A DNA stretch of 59,714 nt from Prevotella merdae (GTDB lineage Bacteria; Bacteroidota; Bacteroidia; Bacteroidales; Bacteroidaceae), in contig NZ_LT985324.1 of NCBI RefSeq assembly GCF_900290275.1, positions 418,602 through 478,315 on the forward strand, given 5' to 3'. Of the stretch, positions 51,573 through 59,714 are shown in pieces (position 1 is the stretch's first letter; each line of letters starts with the position of its first letter). The position numbers and the translations under genes were made by a program. The notes beneath the pieces are model-generated. The model saw only the letters and a list, made by a program, of their open reading frames with translations. It searched no databases and had not been told where the DNA came from.

Positions 51573-52874
51573 ATGATGAAGAAAGGACAAGTAGATATTA
51601 TTACAATGGGTTGCTCGAAGAACCTTGTTGACAGCGAGGCCCTGTTGACAAAATTTGAGCAAGCCGGCTATCATTGCACACACGACGCAAAACGCATTGA
51701 AGGCGAGATTGTTGTGGTGAATACATGTGGATTTATTGAGGATGCCAAGCAGGAGAGTATAGACACTATACTGGAGCTGGTACAGGCAAAGGAGGAGGGA
51801 CGCATAAGCAAACTCTTTGTTATGGGATGTCTGTCGCAGCGTTATCAGGAGGAACTGGAGAAAGAGATTCCGCAAGTGGACAAGTATTATGGCAAGTTCA
51901 ACTTTATGCAGCTTCTCTCTGATCTTGGAAAGCCTGAGGTTTCGACATGCTCGGGCGAGCGTCATATCACAACGCCTAATCATTATGCATACGTAAAGAT
52001 AAGCGAGGGATGCGACCGTCGTTGTGCATATTGCGCCATTCCGCTTATTACGGGCAAGCATGTGAGTCGTCCTAAGGAGGAAATACTGGATGAGGTGCGC
52101 GCTCTTGTGGAACGTGGTGTTAAGGAGTTTCAGATTATTGCACAGGAATTGACATATTATGGTGTGGATATTGACGGCAAGCGTCATATTGCCGACCTTA
52201 TATCGGATATTGCCGACATAAAGGGGGTTAAGTGGATTCGTTTGCATTATGCTTATCCAAATCAGTTTCCGATGGACTTGCTCGATGTTATTCGCGAGCG
52301 TCCTAATGTTTGCAAGTATCTAGACATTGCCTTGCAGCATATCTCGGACAACATGCTCACACGTATGCACCGACATGTGTCGAAGCAGGAGACGATGGAG
52401 CTGATAGAGAAAATACGCGAGGCAGTGCCTGGAATACATTTACGTACAACCCTTATGGTGGGCTTCCCAGGAGAGACGGAGGAAGACTTTAAGGAACTTG
52501 TCGATTTTGTGAAATGGGCTAAGTTTGAGCGTATGGGTGCCTTTGCCTATAGTGAGGAAGAAGGCACATACAGTGCCGAGCATTATGAGGATGATGTTCC
52601 TGCAGAAGTGAAACAACGTCGCCTTGACAAGCTTATGGCTGTACAGCAGCGTATATCTGCAGAAGTGGAGGCAAGCAAGGTGGGCAGTGTTATGAAGACA
52701 ATCATCGACAGAAAGGAAGGCGACTATTATATAGGACGTACTGAGTTCTGCTCGCCAGAGGTAGACCCTGAGGTACTTATTAAGGACACACGTCGTCTGC
52801 GTAGGGGTTGCTTCTATAATGTACACATTACAGACAGCGACGATTTCGACCTTTATGGCGAAGTGACAGACTGA
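51573..52874 (+). CDS. rimO: Ribosomal protein S12 methylthiotransferase RimO
   Basis: A 433-residue radical-SAM methylthiotransferase that modifies the conserved Asp of ribosomal protein uS12. The N-terminal UPF0004 domain has IITMGCSKNLVDSE and VNTCGFIEDAKQESI with cysteines of the auxiliary cluster. The radical-SAM cluster motif is EGCDRRCAYCAIP (C147, C151, C154), and a TRAM domain closes the protein (DTRRLRRGCFYNVHITDSDDFDLYG). Two adjacent ATG codons (51573, 51576) are possible starts. It lies between ftsY and the HU gene, a common Bacteroidetes order. Confidence 0.96.
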   Translation: MMKKGQVDIITMGCSKNLVDSEALLTKFEQAGYHCTHDAKRIEGEIVVVNTCGFIEDAKQESIDTILELVQAKEEGRISKLFVMGCLSQRYQEELEKEIPQVDKYYGKFNFMQLLSDLGKPEVSTCSGERHITTPNHYAYVKISEGCDRRCAYCAIPLITGKHVSRPKEEILDEVRALVERGVKEFQIIAQELTYYGVDIDGKRHIADLISDIADIKGVKWIRLHYAYPNQFPMDLLDVIRERPNVCKYLDIALQHISDNMLTRMHRHVSKQETMELIEKIREAVPGIHLRTTLMVGFPGETEEDFKELVDFVKWAKFERMGAFAYSEEEGTYSAEHYEDDVPAEVKQRRLDKLMAVQQRISAEVEASKVGSVMKTIIDRKEGDYYIGRTEFCSPEVDPEVLIKDTRRLRRGCFYNVHITDSDDFDLYGEVTD

Positions 52875-52890
52875 AACATCTCCTAATGAA

Positions 52891-53181
52891 ATGAACAACA
52901 AGGAATACATAGCCGAATTGTCCCGTCGTACGGGATTCTCACAAGATAACACACAGCGTATGGTACGCTGTGTGATAGAGTCGATGGCACAACAGTTTGA
53001 TGGCGGAGAGAATGTAATGGTTCCCGACTTTGGAACTTTCGAACTGAAGAACAGGATGGAACGCATTGTCGTTAACCCGTCGACTGGTCAGCGTATGATG
53101 GTTCCTCCAAAGATTGTGCTCAGCTTTAAGCCTGTGGCTTCGGTCAAGAACAAAATGAAGAAAGGAGAACAGAATGGCTAA
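52891..53181 (+). CDS. HU-family DNA-binding protein
   Basis: A 96-residue HU/IHF-like protein: MNNKEYIAELSRRTGFSQDN forms the helical dimer body, and VMVPDFGTFELKNRMERIVVNPSTGQRMMVPPK the beta arm that wraps DNA. It lies 16 bases after rimO and overlaps the longer HU-like gene by 8 bases, so the pair may form a heterodimer. It could be a nucleoid protein of unknown targets. Confidence 0.88.
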   Translation: MNNKEYIAELSRRTGFSQDNTQRMVRCVIESMAQQFDGGENVMVPDFGTFELKNRMERIVVNPSTGQRMMVPPKIVLSFKPVASVKNKMKKGEQNG

Positions 53182-54577
53182 GGTCTCTGATTTCGCTTCG
53201 GAACTTGTAGGGCGTTATGGCTTGAAGGAAGAAGAGGCAACCGAATTTATATCCGCAATGTTCGACATTATATGCGAACAACTTGACGGTGCTGATAAAC
53301 AGGTAAAGGTAAAGGGACTCGGAACTTTTAAGGTTACGAGTGTTGGCGCACGTGCAAGTGTGGATGTAAATACGGGCGAACGCATCATTATTGAAGGGCG
53401 TAATAAGATATCGTTTACGCCTGAGGTTATGCTGCGCGATAGGGTTAACCGCCCCTTCGTGCAGTTTGAGACTGTTGTGCTTAATGATGGTGTTGACTTC
53501 TCAGAGATTGACAACGAGTTTAATGGCAGTAAGCAAGAGGTTGCTGCAAGTGACTCTACTGTGGAAACAGCAAATGAGACTGTTGCGAATGATGCCGAAG
53601 AGGTAGCTGAAAAGGCTGTTGTTGAGACTATTGATGCATCTGTTGATGAATCGGTAGTTGGAGCTGAAGAGGATAAGAGTGATGTGGCAATTGAGGAGAA
53701 GGCTTCTGATGTTGTGCCTGAGAATGAAATGGATCAGGGACAAAAGGAAGAGGCAAAGCCGGAGCTTGAAATTGAATCTGTGCCTGAATATGGGCATGAA
53801 CCAATGTCTGAGGTTGAAGCAGATAAAGATTCGGATGAATCTCAGCAATCGACAGTTGGATTAAGCTCGGATGAATCAGTTGAAAAAAGCTCGGATGAAT
53901 CAGTTGAAAAAAGCTCGGATGACTCTCAGCAATCATCAGTTGAAAGTTCGGCGACTACTCCTCAACCAAAAGAGGTTGTTGTGGCTGAAGGTTGCAAGCA
54001 ACGCAATCCGCGTTTGATGTATTGGTTCTCCATAGCCTCGTTTGTGCTGCTCATCTTTATAGGTGTTGGTATGTATTTCCTTTACGAGCAAGTTAAGGCA
54101 AAGAATGTGGCAATAGAACAGCTGCAGACCAAGCTTGCAATGCATTCGATGGCACTTAAGTCGGCTGCTGTAGAACCTAAGCAGGGTGTAGCTTCTAAAA
54201 AGAATATTGTAGCAGATACAACAGATGCTGCTAAACAAGTAGCTATAACAGATGCAGCGGAAACTGTAGCTAAGGAAGAGGTGTCCAAGCCTATAGAGAA
54301 AACTCATGAGCCACCTGTTGCAGAGAAAAAGAAATCAAATGTGCCAAAGCCAGCTGCTGATTATAATTTTGATGTACGTGTGCGCACAGGCGCATACATT
54401 ATTGTTGGTGAAGAGATCTCGGTGACAGTACGTAGCGGTCAGACCCTTGCATCTATTAGCAGAGCCTATCTCGGTCCTGGCATGGAATGTTACGTTGAAG
54501 TGTTTAACAACCGAAAGGAAGTGAAGCCTGGCGATAAACTAAGAATACCGAAACTAAAGATAAAGCCAAGACATTAA
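53174..54577 (+). CDS. Membrane-anchored HU-like protein with C-terminal LysM-like domain
   Basis: A 467-residue modular protein. Residues 1-95 are an HU/IHF domain (VKVKGLGTFKVTSVGARASV, NTGERIIIEGRNKISFTP). Residues ~120-275 form an acidic, low-complexity linker that includes an 8-residue repeat SSDESVEK encoded by a 24-bp tandem repeat (53864-53935). A membrane helix follows at about 281-300 (WFSIASFVLLIFIGVGMYFL). The outer part ends with a LysM-like domain (SVTVRSGQTLASISRAYLGP, NNRKEVKPGDKLRIPK). It may connect the nucleoid to the cell envelope, a role inferred from architecture. A strong terminator overlaps its stop. Confidence 0.82.
   Translation: MAKVSDFASELVGRYGLKEEEATEFISAMFDIICEQLDGADKQVKVKGLGTFKVTSVGARASVDVNTGERIIIEGRNKISFTPEVMLRDRVNRPFVQFETVVLNDGVDFSEIDNEFNGSKQEVAASDSTVETANETVANDAEEVAEKAVVETIDASVDESVVGAEEDKSDVAIEEKASDVVPENEMDQGQKEEAKPELEIESVPEYGHEPMSEVEADKDSDESQQSTVGLSSDESVEKSSDESVEKSSDDSQQSSVESSATTPQPKEVVVAEGCKQRNPRLMYWFSIASFVLLIFIGVGMYFLYEQVKAKNVAIEQLQTKLAMHSMALKSAAVEPKQGVASKKNIVADTTDAAKQVAITDAAETVAKEEVSKPIEKTHEPPVAEKKKSNVPKPAADYNFDVRVRTGAYIIVGEEISVTVRSGQTLASISRAYLGPGMECYVEVFNNRKEVKPGDKLRIPKLKIKPRH
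53864..53935 (+). repeat. 24-bp tandem repeat in the HU-LysM gene
   Basis: AGCTCGGATGAATCAGTTGA begins at 53864, recurs at 53888, and a diverged copy starts at 53912, a 24-base period that adds 8 residues (SSDESVEK) per unit without shifting frame. Confidence 0.85.
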
Positions 54578-54597
54578 AACGGTCTTGGCTTTTTTTT
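54562..54597 (+). terminator. Intrinsic terminator after the HU-LysM gene
   Basis: AAAGCCAAGAC (54562-54572) pairs with GTCTTGGCTTT (54582-54592) and is followed by T residues to 54597. The stop codon is inside the loop. Confidence 0.85.
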
Positions 54598-54764
54598 GTT
54601 ATTTTTGTTTTTTCAGGCTCATACATTTTTTATTTGTCATAATGATATAGTTATACATTTTTACTATATAATAATGTGTAAGCAGATTAACGATGTACAA
54701 ATGTAAAGAAAAGGGGGTGTATTTATGCCGTTTATTTTCAAAGTAAATTAATTATTGCATTTTA

Positions 54765-54796
54765 TTTGGACTATTCGAAAATAAATCGTAACTTCG
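54765..54796 (+). promoter_or_regulatory. Promoter of serC
   Basis: TTTG (54765-54768), 20 bases, then TAACTTCG (54789-54796), close to TAnnTTTG. The ATG of serC is 42 bases downstream. The rest of the 260-base gap from 54578 holds no gene. Confidence 0.65.
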
Positions 54797-54838
54797 CTAT
54801 CGAAAGAATAATTATTAACTTAATAACAAGACAAGCAT

Positions 54839-55906
54839 ATGAAGAAATACAACTTTAATGCCGGTCCGTCGATACTTCCGCGCGAAGTGATTGAGAACAC
54901 AGCAAAACAGATTTTAGATTTCAATGGTTCTGGACTTTCTTTGGCTGAGATTAGCCATAGAGCAAAAGACTTTCAGCCTGTGGTTGACGAGGCAGTTGCC
55001 TTGATTAAAGAATTGTTGAATGTTCCTGAAGGTTATTCGGTATTGTTCCTTGGTGGCGGTGCTTCCTTGGAATTCTGCATGATTCCTTACAACTTCCTTA
55101 TCAATAAGGCTGGTTATCTCAACACCGGTACGTGGGCAAAGAAGGCCATGAAGGAAGCCAAGCTATTTGGCTCTGTTGTAGAGGTAGCTTCGTCAGCGGA
55201 CGATAATTATACTTTCTATCCAAAGGATTATGAGTGCCCTGCAGATCTCGACTATCTGCACATCACTACAAACAATACTATTTATGGAACTGAGATTCGT
55301 CAGGATCCAGATGTGCCTGTTCGCTTGATTGGTGATATGTCTTCGGATATCTTCAGCCGCCCAGTAGACGTTGCCAAGTATGATTGCATCTATGCAGGCG
55401 CTCAGAAGAACCTTGCTATGGCAGGTGTAACACTTGTTATTGTTAAGGACGATGTTCTTGGCAAGGCTCCTCGTCAGATTCCTACAATGCTCGACTATCG
55501 CACACATGTAGATAAGGGCTCAATGTTCAACACGCCACCTGTTGTGCCTATTTATTGCGCTCTCGAGACATTGCGTTGGATTAAGAAGAATGGTGGATTG
55601 GAGGAGATGGATCGTCGCGCTAAGGAGCGTGCAGAGATTCTCTATAACGAAATCGACCGCAACAAGTTGTTCCGTGGTACTGTAGAGCCTGGTTCTCGCT
55701 CATTGATGAACATCTGCTTCGTTATGAACGACGAGTACAAGGATCTTGAGAAACCATTCCTCGACTATGCTGTTTCACAGGGTATGGTAGGCATTAAGGG
55801 CCATCGTTCGGTAGGTGGCTTCCGTGCGAGCTGCTACAATGCACAGACTATAGAGGGTGTTCAGGCTCTCGTTAAGTGCATGCAGGACTTCGAGGCTCAG
55901 CACTAA
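54839..55906 (+). CDS. serC: Phosphoserine aminotransferase
   Basis: A 355-residue PLP enzyme that makes 3-phosphoserine from 3-phosphohydroxypyruvate and glutamate. Signatures are [54 protein letters not shown] with the PLP aspartate region, and [18 protein letters not shown] with the Schiff-base lysine K190. The C-terminal [14 protein letters not shown] binds substrate phosphate. It leads the serC-serA-DUF1015 cluster, with serA 62 bases downstream. Confidence 0.97.
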   Translation: MKKYNFNAGPSILPREVIENTAKQILDFNGSGLSLAEISHRAKDFQPVVDEAVALIKELLNVPEGYSVLFLGGGASLEFCMIPYNFLINKAGYLNTGTWAKKAMKEAKLFGSVVEVASSADDNYTFYPKDYECPADLDYLHITTNNTIYGTEIRQDPDVPVRLIGDMSSDIFSRPVDVAKYDCIYAGAQKNLAMAGVTLVIVKDDVLGKAPRQIPTMLDYRTHVDKGSMFNTPPVVPIYCALETLRWIKKNGGLEEMDRRAKERAEILYNEIDRNKLFRGTVEPGSRSLMNICFVMNDEYKDLEKPFLDYAVSQGMVGIKGHRSVGGFRASCYNAQTIEGVQALVKCMQDFEAQH

Positions 55907-55968
55907 GAATATAAGTCCTATTTATAGTCTTACTGTAACAGATGTATAACTAATAAAAATATCTTACT

Positions 55969-56886
55969 ATGAAAATATTGGTGGCAACCGAGAAACCTTT
56001 TGCGGCAGCTGCTGTGAATGGTATTAAGGCAGAAATAGAAGGAGCCGGCAACGAACTCGCTCTACTTGAGAAATATACAGATAAGCAGCAGTTGCTTGAT
56101 GCTGTGGCCGATGCTGACGCATTGATTATTCGTTCGGACAAGGTTACTCCTGAGGTACTTGATGCAGCAAAGCAGTTGAAGATAGTTGTGCGTGCCGGTG
56201 CTGGTTACGACAACGTTGACTGTGTTTATGCTAAGGAGAAGGGTGTTGTAGTAGAAAACACTCCTGGTCAGAACTCTAATGCTGTGGCTGAACTTGTGTT
56301 TGGTCTGCTTGTATATGGAGTGCGCAATTTCTATAATGGCAAGTCTGGCTCTGAGTTGATGGGTAAGAAGCTTGGTATTCTTGCTTTTGGAAACGTTGGT
56401 CGTAACGTTGCTCGTATAGCAAAGGGCTTTGGCATGGAGGTTTATGCATACGATGCTTTCTGCCCTAAGGAGGCTATTGAGGCTGCTGGTGTTACTGCTG
56501 TCGATTCACAGGATGCTCTTTTTGAGAATTGTGATGTTGTTTCATTGCATATTCCTGCAACTCCTGAGACCAAGCAGAGTATTAATGCCGCTCTCGTTGG
56601 TAAGATGAAGAAGAATGCTATCCTCATCAATACAGCACGCAAGGAGGTTATCAATGAGCCCGAATTGCTTAAGTTGATGGAGGAGCGCACCGACATTAAG
56701 TACATTACCGACATTATGCCTGATGCTGATGCCGACTTCCGCAAGTTTGAGGGTCGCTACTTCTCAACACCTAAGAAGATGGGTGCTCAGACTGCTGAGG
56801 CTAACATCAATGCTGGTATTGCTGCTGCCAAGCAGATTAATGCGTTCTTCAAGGACGGATGCACAAAATTCCAGGTGAATAAATAA
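55969..56886 (+). CDS. serA: D-3-phosphoglycerate dehydrogenase (short form)
   Basis: A 305-residue D-2-hydroxyacid dehydrogenase that starts serine biosynthesis. The catalytic domain has VVRAGAGYDNVDCVYAKEKG and NTPGQNSNAVAELVFGLL. The NAD domain has LGILAFGNVGRNVARIAKGF, VVSLHIPATPETKQSI and LINTARKEVINEPEL, where the Arg of ARKE is a catalytic residue. The ACT regulatory domain is absent, as in short SerA forms. Pairing with serC supports the assignment over other 2-hydroxyacid dehydrogenases. Confidence 0.93.
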   Translation: MKILVATEKPFAAAAVNGIKAEIEGAGNELALLEKYTDKQQLLDAVADADALIIRSDKVTPEVLDAAKQLKIVVRAGAGYDNVDCVYAKEKGVVVENTPGQNSNAVAELVFGLLVYGVRNFYNGKSGSELMGKKLGILAFGNVGRNVARIAKGFGMEVYAYDAFCPKEAIEAAGVTAVDSQDALFENCDVVSLHIPATPETKQSINAALVGKMKKNAILINTARKEVINEPELLKLMEERTDIKYITDIMPDADADFRKFEGRYFSTPKKMGAQTAEANINAGIAAAKQINAFFKDGCTKFQVNK

Positions 56887-56894
56887 AAATTTAA

Positions 56895-57022
56895 AAGCCC
56901 CACCCCCAAGCCCATATTCTATATGAAGAGAGTAGAATGTTTTGCTTTTATATGTATATATATTCTTGCAATTGTAGCGTACTACTCTCGTCCATATTGT
57001 GAAGGAGTTGGGGGTGAGGCTT
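56895..57022. repeat. Inverted-repeat element between serA and the DUF1015 gene
   Basis: AAGCCCCACCCCCAA (56895-56909) and TTGGGGGTGAGGCTT (57008-57022) are inverted copies with one mismatch, 98 bases apart. The inner sequence is AT-rich and has no ORF. It may be a short MITE. A similar C/G-rich pair follows the YigZ gene. Confidence 0.5.
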
Positions 57023-57058
57023 ATATTAAACTATAAATCCTTAAATCTAAACAAAAAT

Positions 57059-58306
57059 ATGGCAACAGTTAAACCATTCAAAGGCGTACGCCCACCACAA
57101 GATCTTGTTGAACAGATAGCATCACGCCCTTACGATGTGCTTGACAGTGAGGAAGCAAGAGCTGAGGCTGGTGATAACGAGAAGAGTCTTTATCATATTA
57201 TCAAGCCTGAAATTGACTTTGAACCAGGTACAAGCGAGTATGATCCTCGTGTTTACGAGAAAGCTGCCGCTAACTTCAAGATGTTCCAAGAGAAAGGCTG
57301 GTTGCGTCAGGATCAGAAGGAGTCTTATTATATATATGCGCAGACAATGAACGGCAAGACTCAGTATGGTCTTGTTGTGGGTGCTTATGTGGACGACTAT
57401 CTTAATGGTGTGATAAAGAAGCATGAGCTGACACGCCGTGACAAGGAGGAAGACCGTATGAAGCATGTTCGCGTGAACGATGCCAATATTGAGCCTGTAT
57501 TCTTTGCTTATCCCGACAACTCGGTGCTCAACGAGATTATCATGCGTCATGCAGCCACAAAGCCCGAATACGACTTTGTTGCTCCTGATGATGGATTTGG
57601 TCATAAGCTTTGGGTTATCGACAACGATGACGATATTGCTGCTATAACAAAAGAGTTTGAAAAGATGCCCGCTCTGTATATTGCTGACGGACATCATCGC
57701 AGTGCCGCTGCTGCTCTTGTTGGAGCTGAAAAGGCAAAGAACAACCCCAACCATAAGGGCGACGAGGAATACAACTATTTCATGGCAGTATGCTTCCAGG
57801 CTTCGCAGCTAACAGTGCTTGATTATAACCGAGTTGTTAAGGATCTTAACGGATTAACGTCAGAGCAGTTCCTTGAGGCTCTTGCCAAGAATTTTACAGT
57901 AGAGGATAAGGGTGAGGCTGTATACAAGCCACAGCATCTGCACGAGTTCTCATTGTATCTTGATGGTCACTGGTTCGCTCTTAATGCAAAGGAAGGTACA
58001 TACGACAATAACGACCCTATCGGAGTGCTTGATGTGGACATCTCAAGTCGACTTATTCTTGACGAGATTCTTGGTATTAAGGACTTGCGTTCTGATAAGC
58101 GTATCGACTTTGTTGGTGGATTACGTGGTTTAGAAGAGTTGAAGCGCCGTGTAGACAGTGGCGAGATGCGTATGGCTCTTGCTCTGTATCCGGTATCAAT
58201 GAAGCAGATTATTGATATTGCCGACAGCGGAAAGATTATGCCGCCTAAGGCTACTTGGTTTGAGCCTAAATTGCGCTCTGGACTGATAATTCATAAACTT
58301 TCATAA
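57059..58306 (+). CDS. DUF1015-family protein
   Basis: A 415-residue cytosolic protein of family DUF1015 (MATVKPFKGVRPPQDLVEQIASRPYDVLD at the N-terminus and IADGHHRSAAAALVGAEKA near residue 210, the most conserved block). Its position after serC and serA is recurrent in Bacteroidetes and suggests a role in serine metabolism, possibly as an SerK-like kinase or phosphatase, but this is not established by the sequence. The frame extends upstream to 56999, but that part lies in the inverted-repeat element, so ATG 57059 is preferred. Confidence 0.82.
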   Translation: MATVKPFKGVRPPQDLVEQIASRPYDVLDSEEARAEAGDNEKSLYHIIKPEIDFEPGTSEYDPRVYEKAAANFKMFQEKGWLRQDQKESYYIYAQTMNGKTQYGLVVGAYVDDYLNGVIKKHELTRRDKEEDRMKHVRVNDANIEPVFFAYPDNSVLNEIIMRHAATKPEYDFVAPDDGFGHKLWVIDNDDDIAAITKEFEKMPALYIADGHHRSAAAALVGAEKAKNNPNHKGDEEYNYFMAVCFQASQLTVLDYNRVVKDLNGLTSEQFLEALAKNFTVEDKGEAVYKPQHLHEFSLYLDGHWFALNAKEGTYDNNDPIGVLDVDISSRLILDEILGIKDLRSDKRIDFVGGLRGLEELKRRVDSGEMRMALALYPVSMKQIIDIADSGKIMPPKATWFEPKLRSGLIIHKLS

Positions 58307-58311
58307 GATTA

Positions 58312-58911
58312 ATGGAGCTGACAGACGAATATTTAACTATTACAGATAAAACGTCGGAAGGTTTTTATAGCGAGAAACGAAGTAAGTTTCTCGCTTTTGC
58401 CTTTCATGTAACTTCCGAGGAAGAGGTAAAGCAGATTGTTTCAGATTTTCGCAAGAAGTATTACGATGCCCGACATGTGTGTTGGGCATATACAATAGGA
58501 CCCGACTATGCCTTGTTCCGCGCTAATGACGACGGCGAACCAAGCAGTACAGCTGGCAAACCTATCTTAGGACAGATTACAAAGAACAATCTTACAGATA
58601 TACTTATCATTGTCGTAAGATACTATGGAGGTGTAAATCTTGGTACAAGCGGACTTATTGTTGCTTACCGCACTGCAGCGGCAGAGGCTATTGCCAATGC
58701 GGAGATTATCAAGCTTTATCAAGAGGAAGAGATTGTTTATGATTTCCCTTACATCATGATGAATGATGTTATGAAGATTATAAAGGAGATGTCGCCTCGT
58801 ATTGTAGGACAGACTTATGATAATACATGTGAGATTCGTCTGTCAATAAGGAAATCGGAGGCTCCACGATTGAAAGAAAAATTGGAGAAACTATCCTTTA
58901 AGGATGATTAA
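58312..58911 (+). CDS. YigZ/IMPACT-family protein
   Basis: A 199-residue protein of the UPF0029/IMPACT family. The N-terminal half has KRSKFLAFAFHVTSEEEVKQI, RHVCWAYTIG, NDDGEPSSTAGKPILGQI and VRYYGGVNLGTSGLIVAYRTA, the family signature. The C-terminal ~70 residues are the DUF1949 ferredoxin-like domain. The function in bacteria is unclear, and eukaryotic IMPACT acts on translation control. It starts 5 bases after the DUF1015 stop. Confidence 0.92.
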   Translation: MELTDEYLTITDKTSEGFYSEKRSKFLAFAFHVTSEEEVKQIVSDFRKKYYDARHVCWAYTIGPDYALFRANDDGEPSSTAGKPILGQITKNNLTDILIIVVRYYGGVNLGTSGLIVAYRTAAAEAIANAEIIKLYQEEEIVYDFPYIMMNDVMKIIKEMSPRIVGQTYDNTCEIRLSIRKSEAPRLKEKLEKLSFKDD

Positions 58912-58917
58912 AAAAAC

Positions 58918-58963
58918 ACCTCACTCCCATCTGATATATCTTATATAAGGATGGGGGTGAGGT
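58918..58963. terminator. Hairpin between convergent genes
   Basis: ACCTCACTCCCATC (58918-58931) pairs with GATGGGGGTGAGGT (58950-58963) with one mismatch, between the YigZ gene and the convergent secreted-protein gene. A T-rich stretch follows on the plus strand. Confidence 0.65.
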
Positions 58964-58970
58964 TTATTTG

Positions 58971-59516
58971 TTATTTTTTCTTCTTAAACAGTCCTTTAAC
59001 TTTATTTACGGCACCTTTGGCCACATCCATTACCTTTTCGGTGGCATTTGCAGCACCAGCTTCTTTAGCGTTGTTTACGGCCGATTTAGGGTCTGATGCT
59101 ACCTCGCTTGCATCAACAGTTGCAGGGTAGCCAGCAAGTCCTTTAAAGTATTTTATAACACGTGCGTCTTCTCTTGCATCTCCAGATGATGTCTCAACGG
59201 GGCTACTTCTTTTGCCATACTGTTTGCTTGTCAGTGTGATATCCTTTGGGTCACCATTGGGTAAGAGGTTTATCACGACACTATAAGTATCTGATGGCTC
59301 CTCTTTTGAGCGTAGGTTAAATGTTTCCTTGCTGCCAACCTTCTTATAGTTCAAAATGTCATAACATGGATCGTCGTCACCATTCATCCAATATAGTTTT
59401 TTGTTACGGTCGATTACATCGCGTCCGTATAGATCCATATAGAGCAACTGAATCTGTGCTGAAGCCGACATGGCGAAGCTGAAGAGGACTGATGTGAGAA
59501 AAAGTTTGGTCTTCAT
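58971..59516 (-). CDS. Small secreted protein of unknown function
   Basis: A 181-residue protein with a signal peptide (MKTKLFLTSVLFSFAMSASA, cleavage before Q). The mature part has strand-like segments (LLYMDLYGRDVIDRNKKLYW, TYSVVINLLPNGDPKDITL) and a lysine-rich C-terminus (GAVNKVKGLFKKKK). I recognise no family. It is probably periplasmic. It faces the YigZ gene with a hairpin between them. The remaining 198 bases of the window hold no gene that I can see. Confidence 0.65.
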   Translation of the reverse strand: MKTKLFLTSVLFSFAMSASAQIQLLYMDLYGRDVIDRNKKLYWMNGDDDPCYDILNYKKVGSKETFNLRSKEEPSDTYSVVINLLPNGDPKDITLTSKQYGKRSSPVETSSGDAREDARVIKYFKGLAGYPATVDASEVASDPKSAVNNAKEAGAANATEKVMDVAKGAVNKVKGLFKKKK

Positions 59517-59714
59517 AAATGTAGTGTTTTTAGTTGTGGTTTATGTTATAATGTTTAGTTTCTGCAAATTTAGTGTTTTCAAATCAATAAAACAAAGATA
59601 ATTTGAAAAATATTTATTTCTAATAACATTTAAATCTTTTTTCTCAATCAAAAAACGGGAAATAAATCAACAGATATGTATATATATATAATAAGGTGTA
59701 TAAGTAAGTGATCT

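Noticed and set aside
54839..58306. Reverse-strand and alternate-frame ORFs across the serine cluster and similar shadows elsewhere
   Set aside because: They overlap well-supported genes and carry no recognisable domains or start signals.

Overview
The window reads as chromosome from a Bacteroidales bacterium, most likely Prevotellaceae (Prevotella/Segatella type). The evidence is the Bacteroidetes promoter signature (TTTG or TTG near -33, about 19-20 bases, then TAnnTTTG) in front of several genes, a FeoA-FeoB fusion, a membrane-anchored HU/LysM protein, a short SerA beside SerC and a DUF1015 gene, and the rplU-rpmA pair. The species cannot be fixed from the sequence alone. No rRNA, tRNA or CRISPR array was found.

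Region 1 (1-24199) is a surface-polysaccharide (capsule/EPS) locus, AT-rich and almost all on the + strand. A complete IS4-type insertion sequence (1-1308) lies 24 bases before the first gene. A tightly packed run (1332-16434) follows: acyltransferases, an FrhB-like iron-sulfur protein beside a polysaccharide pyruvyl transferase, several glycosyltransferases, a CapA-like phosphatase, a TupA-like ATP-grasp protein, a Wzy-like polymerase, and a nonulosonate-type sugar branch (NeuB/SpsE synthase, SpsF-type cytidylyltransferase, KdsC-like phosphatase). Three genes of this run, all hexapeptide-repeat acyltransferases, are interrupted at G8 or G9 homopolymers. One base more or less restores each frame, so they look like independent phase-variable switches, all OFF in this copy. 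A NACHT NTPase (bNACHT/NLR-like defence type) interrupts the locus. It is followed by a GT2 glycosyltransferase, a nucleotidyltransferase-fold protein, a reverse-strand DUF4143 ATPase with a 33-bp repeat array over its promoter, a DegT aminotransferase and the initiating sugar-phosphate transferase.

Region 2 (24200-41300) is a defence island. After a WbuC-like cupin gene comes an operon of a phosphoribosyltransferase-like protein, an ABC-type ATPase, a two-TM coiled-coil protein, and a Septu-like ATPase/HNH pair. Decayed genes follow (a membrane head joined to a winged-helix tail, and a phosphoesterase head joined to a HEAT-like tail), then a DUF2971 protein, an orphan XRE regulator with a palindromic candidate operator, mobile-element remnants and a VapBC pair with a truncated toxin. 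The island ends with a retron: a structured msr/msd-like RNA, a reverse transcriptase with retron motifs (NAxxH, YADD, VTG) and an unusual ~330-residue C-terminal extension, and an effector that combines a complete response-regulator receiver site with a C-terminal HEPN RNase motif. I do not recall this RT plus REC-HEPN combination from the retron types I know, and it is the best candidate for an undescribed system here.

Region 3 (41300-59714) is ordinary core chromosome: rpmA/rplU, a secreted transglutaminase-like protein, rpiB, tkt, feoAB with a candidate small RNA downstream, ftsY, rimO, two HU-family genes (one membrane-anchored with a LysM-like end), serC, serA, a DUF1015 gene, a YigZ/IMPACT gene and a small secreted protein.
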